This document shows, piece by piece, positions 5,979 through 10,060 of a stretch of 10,060 nucleotides of DNA. The position numbers and the translations under genes were made by a program. Within the stretch, counting starts at the first letter, position 1. Each line of letters opens with the position of its first letter. Under the pieces are notes generated by a model. It searched no databases, was not told the origin of the DNA, and saw only the letters and a program-made list of their open reading frames with translations. Source of the DNA: Fibrobacteraceae bacterium (GTDB taxonomy: Bacteria; Fibrobacterota; Fibrobacteria; Fibrobacterales; Fibrobacteraceae). The stretch spans positions 2,117 through 12,176 of the forward strand of contig JABUUT010000029.1 in the NCBI GenBank assembly GCA_021443045.1, given 5' to 3'.

Positions 5979-8900
5979 ATGAATTGTTTCAAGAAGCTGA
6001 TTATATTTTTGTGCGTCATCGTTCCTGCTGTGATATATGGGGGCGAACCCTTGAAGGTGTCCTTGCAGAGCGAACGCCACCGTACCGAATGGAACTGGGT
6101 GGAGTACAGGATTAGCCTTAAGAATTTGTCTTCGGAGCCGATTAATAATCCAGAAATACGCTATTTTGCAGAAAATTCCTTGATGCAGTATTGCGAAGGT
6201 CGCACGGATGCTTCGTGTTCGGAGGTTAATGCAGGATATATCCCGGTGGACTCCATGCTGACGGGGACTATAGACTATTCTTCGAAGAAAGCATCCCTGA
6301 ATGTTTCGTCTGTAGGCAAATATACCATCTTGAAAATAAAGATGAATGAACCCCTCAATGGCGGAAAATCCGTGAATGTGAACTTCCGGGTATACAGAAA
6401 AGATTGGTCCCGTTGGAATTGTAGCCGTGACTGGTCTTATCAAAAGAAGGGTGCCGTAAAAGAAAACAATTATTTAATGGCGGTATATGATGGGGCGAGG
6501 AATATCCTTTGGGGTAAAGACCCTGTGACGAAAAAATCGAATGCCGATGCTGTGTTGTGGACTAATCGGGGATTAAATACGATTGTGCATAAGTATGATG
6601 GGGATACTTCAATGGTCCAGAAGGCAGGGCGCTTTTGGCTGATAAAGAATTGCACCATGAACAAGAAAGAAACGGACCTTTTGAAGCGAATAGGCTTAGA
6701 AAAACTTTCGGTTGATTCTTATGGCGAAAAGAGTGCCATTCTGTTAAAGTCAGGGAAGGATGTGAAAAAGAAGGTGCTGGATTCCCTGCTTTATGGATTC
6801 TACAATTCGTTCACTGCCGACGATACCTCAAAAATAGAAGTCCAGTATAAGCCTGACGACTGGTATGAAGAACGCATGGTTTGTGACTCCAGGAACACAT
6901 GCCGTACAGAAATTGTGAATTTGCAAAAGATTGAAATGACGACTTCATGCTGGGACGACGTTTCCATGGAGCGTTGCAAAGCCATTGTGGATAGTTGCGG
7001 CGGTGAAGATGCTGTTATAGACAATTATTCGGTATGGTCGTACAACTCCAGGAAAACCATAAGCTGTTTGGCAACCCATAAGGATGTTGACGGTTTGAAT
7101 GTGATTCGTCAAGAGGAAGTTTCGAATAACACTGGCCGCAGGGCGATAAATCTTGAAAATGTTCAATTGGATGAATGGAAAATTGACTTTACAGGATTCA
7201 ACGAGAATGTGACCACCCAATGGCTTGAGGGCTTGCAATACACGGGTGAAAACATTGTTGTAGGGGTATACGATACGGGCATCTTTTTTGACCATGACGG
7301 CTTCAATGAATGGGATGAAAATGGTGTGAAACATCCGAGAAAGGCCTTTAATGGAACAACTCAGGTGGAAAACGGTGAATCGTCCAGTACCTTTTCCCAT
7401 GCGACCCATGTTGCTGGCATAATAGGCGGTAATGGCAACGGCTCGCCAGATCATGAGTATAGAGGTGTGGCTCCTAAAGTAAAGTTTTACTCAAAGGGTA
7501 TTGGTGTGGGTGACCAGAGAGGGCATGTGGTTAATCATTCTCATACACATAGCGATGGCTATGATCGAGAGAATGTTGAACAATTTATTTTTGAAAATTG
7601 GAAAAATAATACAGAGGATACAAGACCAAAGACCTATGTTGTTGCTGCCGGCAACTATGCGAGAGGCTTTTACGATACGACTGTTGCTAAAATTGATTCT
7701 TGTAAAAAGGGAATGGGCTATCATACAATAGCTTTTGACACAAAAAACGGCATTGTGGTTGGCAATTACGCAAGTAGAACAAAAATTCCCCATACAAGTT
7801 CCAGCTATGGTCCTACGTGGGATGGTCGCATCAAGCCGGACATAATGGCTCCCGGGTCCGGATACCAGGCTTCCTTTTCTCCGGAAGCACCTTTTGAGGC
7901 TTATCTAGATTATGTAAAAATTTATCATAAGGACGAAGCAACTCCCCATGTGGAACTTGATTTTGGGACAAATGAAAAATTTGCGAGTTCGTTTGGAGAG
8001 TCCCTTGCATCAAGTTTAACAACGGAATATGACCCTGACGCAAGCAAAGGGCTTTCCCTTAAATGGGTTAATACGGGTGCTGTCGAAAACTACGTCAATT
8101 GGCCTTATAAAACTTTTGCTGAGAACCCGTTTTATGTAAAAAATGGTGACAGGATTGTGATTCGCTTGCGGCTGACGAGTCAAACAAGAAAAATGTACTC
8201 GTCCTTGTTTAAGGGCAAGGTTTATCTAGCCAGTGGAGACGAATTTTACGCCTTACCTAAATCCTTTGTTTTGGAGGAATATGAAAAAGACATATCCCAG
8301 ATAAACGATGAGTATTTCTCGATAGAATTTAATTGGAATCAAGGCGATATTTTGTCCAAATTCTTTAGGTTGGACTTTAACATGATGGATGTCGGTATTG
8401 TATCGAGTGTCCCCTGCGATAAAACTAGTGGCGGAACATGCTACGAAGAAATGGACGGTACTTCCATGGCGGCTCCCTATGTAAGTGGCGTTGCGGCCTT
8501 GATGAACCAGGCCTATATGAAAAAAATGGGGGATGAAACCTATACCCACTCCCTCAGGAACTCTACATCAAAGGTGATACTGATTCATACTGCGGATGAC
8601 ATGGTGGACAACATTGGATTTCAGAGGTCTGTGCAGCAAGATGTTTTTTTAACTTCGAATAAAGTAATTCATGTTGTTTATGGCGAAGGGCCGGATTTTG
8701 TTACTGGCTGGGGTTCTCTCAATGCTGAAAAATCCCTTAACATGTTTAATTTGTATGATTCCCGCAAAAAGCAATTTGGATTGTTCAGGGAATTCGAAAT
8801 TGCCCAGAACATGGAAAAACGGTGGACCATTAACGTGAAAAATCCGATGAGCCGCCTTCGGGTAAGCCTTGCCTGGGATGATTATCCAGGAGACGCAAAT

Positions 8901-9629
8901 GGTAATTCCGTTTCCGACGACAAATTGCTTCAAAACGATTTGGACATGTACCTGATTGGGCCAAATGGGGTATACCATTACCCCTGGAAGCTGGATCCCC
9001 TTTCTACGGAGCATATTGACATCAATGGTGTAATCCAAGATCATTGCACTGACGGCACCGAGAATATTACTGAATCCGATGCCAGACGCCCGGCTTACAA
9101 GGGGTGTAAAAATGGAATCGAATTGGATGAGTCCTGTTTTGACCACCTGAACAATGTGGAGGTGGTGGATGTGGATTTGCCGCAACAGGGTGCCTGGATT
9201 GTGGTGGTTCGTGGTCGTATGTTGGAGAAGGGTAATAGTGCCGATGAAAATGCGCAAATAGCATCCATTGCCAGTGACTTGTACTTGAACGAAAACGGAG
9301 CGAATGTGGGTTGTGAAATTACCCATCCCTACAGGCCCCAAAGTTCTCTTAGTTGCGAATATGACTTTGGAAACAACATGGCAAATTACGTCACCTTCTC
9401 AAAACGGACCTTTGTGGGTGCAGGGGATTACATTCAGTTGGTGGATGGGGAAGGAAACATTTTGGGTACCTACACGCAAAGTGCACTTGCTGGAAAACGA
9501 ATCCGTGTAGATTCAAGAAAGTTGTTTGTAACGCTGGAAAGCGACAATGATGAAAATGTTGGTTATGGCTTTAGCGTAGACAGAATCGAAGCCATTCCAT
9601 ATACCATGCTCTTTGGAATTTCTCAATAA
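5979..9629 (+). CDS. Secreted multidomain S8 subtilase with CBM3-like and CUB-like modules
   Basis: This 1216-residue exported serine protease has a signal peptide at residues 1-21. Residues 23-182 resemble a family 3 carbohydrate-binding module: PEIRYFAEN, FRVYRKDWSRWNCSRDWSYQ and a closing NILWGKDP. Residues 185-400 are a Cys-containing pro/linker region of unknown fold. The S8 catalytic domain (about 400-920) shows Asp432 (GVYDTGI), His474 (HATHVAG, with Ala where Gly is usual), oxyanion Asn559 (VVAAGN) and Ser829 (DGTSMAAP). About 195 residues separate PDIMAPG from GTSMAAP, where a few tens are normal, so a domain is inserted. Residues 935-1100 are the beta-sandwich common after large subtilases (RVSLAWDDYPG, LQNDLDMYLIGPNG, LNNVEVVDV). 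Residues 1111-1205 look like a CUB domain (DYIQLVDGEG, LFVTLESDNDENVGYGF). The start has no evident Shine-Dalgarno but gives a good signal peptide. The substrate is unknown; targeting to plant wall or surface cellulases is an inference. Confidence 0.9.
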   Translation: MNCFKKLIIFLCVIVPAVIYGGEPLKVSLQSERHRTEWNWVEYRISLKNLSSEPINNPEIRYFAENSLMQYCEGRTDASCSEVNAGYIPVDSMLTGTIDYSSKKASLNVSSVGKYTILKIKMNEPLNGGKSVNVNFRVYRKDWSRWNCSRDWSYQKKGAVKENNYLMAVYDGARNILWGKDPVTKKSNADAVLWTNRGLNTIVHKYDGDTSMVQKAGRFWLIKNCTMNKKETDLLKRIGLEKLSVDSYGEKSAILLKSGKDVKKKVLDSLLYGFYNSFTADDTSKIEVQYKPDDWYEERMVCDSRNTCRTEIVNLQKIEMTTSCWDDVSMERCKAIVDSCGGEDAVIDNYSVWSYNSRKTISCLATHKDVDGLNVIRQEEVSNNTGRRAINLENVQLDEWKIDFTGFNENVTTQWLEGLQYTGENIVVGVYDTGIFFDHDGFNEWDENGVKHPRKAFNGTTQVENGESSSTFSHATHVAGIIGGNGNGSPDHEYRGVAPKVKFYSKGIGVGDQRGHVVNHSHTHSDGYDRENVEQFIFENWKNNTEDTRPKTYVVAAGNYARGFYDTTVAKIDSCKKGMGYHTIAFDTKNGIVVGNYASRTKIPHTSSSYGPTWDGRIKPDIMAPGSGYQASFSPEAPFEAYLDYVKIYHKDEATPHVELDFGTNEKFASSFGESLASSLTTEYDPDASKGLSLKWVNTGAVENYVNWPYKTFAENPFYVKNGDRIVIRLRLTSQTRKMYSSLFKGKVYLASGDEFYALPKSFVLEEYEKDISQINDEYFSIEFNWNQGDILSKFFRLDFNMMDVGIVSSVPCDKTSGGTCYEEMDGTSMAAPYVSGVAALMNQAYMKKMGDETYTHSLRNSTSKVILIHTADDMVDNIGFQRSVQQDVFLTSNKVIHVVYGEGPDFVTGWGSLNAEKSLNMFNLYDSRKKQFGLFREFEIAQNMEKRWTINVKNPMSRLRVSLAWDDYPGDANGNSVSDDKLLQNDLDMYLIGPNGVYHYPWKLDPLSTEHIDINGVIQDHCTDGTENITESDARRPAYKGCKNGIELDESCFDHLNNVEVVDVDLPQQGAWIVVVRGRMLEKGNSADENAQIASIASDLYLNENGANVGCEITHPYRPQSSLSCEYDFGNNMANYVTFSKRTFVGAGDYIQLVDGEGNILGTYTQSALAGKRIRVDSRKLFVTLESDNDENVGYGFSVDRIEAIPYTMLFGISQ

Positions 9630-9647
9630 AAAAGGAAAATAGCGAAA

Positions 9648-10060
9648 ATGAAAAAAATTGTCATCCTTATGATTATTCTTGCAGTTGCTGCCTTGGCAGA
9701 AGAACAATGCTACAAATCTGCCGAGGGGGACCAGCCTAAGATATGTACCGAGGTGGGGTTCATCTGTAAGTTGGGGGTGGATGTAGGCCCTCAAACCAAT
9801 GCCATGTTCTTTTACCTGGGGCAGGACCCCGCTTGCACCACTTTGTTTAAGTCGAATTTTAACACTGTCGTGGTGCAGGACTACATTGATGAGAACGGAA
9901 AAAAACAGACTTTGTCAACGCCTAGCACCGCTACCAAGTTCTTCTTGGAAAATGACGATGGGCTTGCTGGCCCCCTTTCCATGACGATTGCCGGTTCCTT
10001 CGCCCTGTCGGCGTACAACAATTCCTCCCCAGTTTATGTTATTTATCGACAGGTGTCGGA
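9648..10060 (+). CDS. Small exported cysteine-containing protein, cut by the window edge
   Basis: An open frame starts at ATG 9648 and runs off the right edge with no stop, giving at least 137 residues. Residues 1-17 (MKKIVILMIILAVAALA) are a clear signal peptide, with cleavage expected after ALA. The mature part begins EEQCYK and has cysteines at 21, 33, 40 and 63, consistent with disulphides outside the cytoplasm. The remainder is polar, with probable beta strands (MFFYLGQ, FNTVVVQDYI, SMTIAGSFALSAY). I do not recognise a family. A GGA-containing stretch (AAAGGAAAA, 9631-9639) precedes the start by about 11 bases, rather far for a ribosome binding site. The gene begins 18 bases after the subtilase stop, so the two are probably co-transcribed. 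An inhibitor, a chaperone or a substrate of the protease would each fit that position, but nothing in the sequence chooses between them. Confidence 0.75.
   Translation, partial: MKKIVILMIILAVAALAEEQCYKSAEGDQPKICTEVGFICKLGVDVGPQTNAMFFYLGQDPACTTLFKSNFNTVVVQDYIDENGKKQTLSTPSTATKFFLENDDGLAGPLSMTIAGSFALSAYNNSSPVYVIYRQVS

Noticed and set aside
5879..6115. Forward frame of 78 residues beginning in the AT-rich leader with TTG
   Set aside because: It overlaps the signal-peptide and early CBM3 coding region in another frame, and has a non-ATG start without a ribosome binding site.
5910..6443. Reverse-strand frame of 177 residues over the start of the subtilase
   Set aside because: It is antisense to the signal peptide and CBM3-like region and shows no domain or start signal.
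6945..7454. Reverse-strand frame of 169 residues inside the subtilase
   Set aside because: It is a shadow of the catalytic Asp/His region.
8649..9341. Long reverse-strand frame (230 residues) opposite the subtilase
   Set aside because: It lies wholly inside a well-supported coding frame, has a His/Pro/Ile-rich shadow composition and no recognisable motif.
9540..9629. Type IX secretion-type C-terminal sorting domain on the subtilase
   Set aside because: The last residues read as the end of a CUB-like domain with a short tail; no sorting motif is visible.
9799..9984. Forward frame of 61 residues near the right edge
   Set aside because: It is an out-of-frame shadow of the exported protein gene that starts at 9648.

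Overview
The window looks like chromosomal DNA from a Fibrobacter-type bacterium (phylum Fibrobacterota), a fibre-degrading anaerobe. This is an inference from protein style, not from a marker gene. Lipoproteins carry serine-rich linkers after the lipobox, there is an expansin-like protein, and a large protease carries a cellulose-binding-type module. Base composition is moderately AT-rich with AT-rich spacers. Every supported gene is on the + strand. I see no tRNA, rRNA, CRISPR array, transposase or phage gene.

Region 1 (1-1519): a short open frame or repeat-like sequence runs in from the left edge. Two overlapping genes for exported BatC-like proteins follow. The first holds the TPR repeats; the second has a long Gln/Asn/Asp-rich linker and the C-terminal tail typical of BatC. 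Together they resemble one BatC of a Bat (Bacteroides aerotolerance) locus divided or duplicated into two genes.

Region 2 (1520-5566): after a 109-base AT-rich spacer come three tightly packed genes: a lipoprotein with a histidine-phosphatase domain, an expansin-like lipoprotein with a GTG start, and an EF-G/TetM-like translational GTPase. The last two overlap by four bases (ATGA). They are probably co-transcribed, although the functional pairing is odd.

Region 3 (5567-5978): a 412-base AT-rich non-coding stretch. It holds a short palindromic element that looks like a dispersed intergenic repeat, further small dyads and direct repeats, and presumably the promoter of the next gene.

Region 4 (5979-10060): a 1216-residue secreted subtilase, followed after 18 bases by a small exported cysteine-containing protein cut by the right edge. 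The subtilase is the most notable object here. It reads as signal peptide, CBM3-like module, Cys-rich pro/linker region, S8 catalytic domain interrupted by a roughly 195-residue insertion, beta-sandwich domain, and a C-terminal CUB-like domain. This suggests a protease held on plant cell wall or on the cell's own fibre-bound surface proteins.
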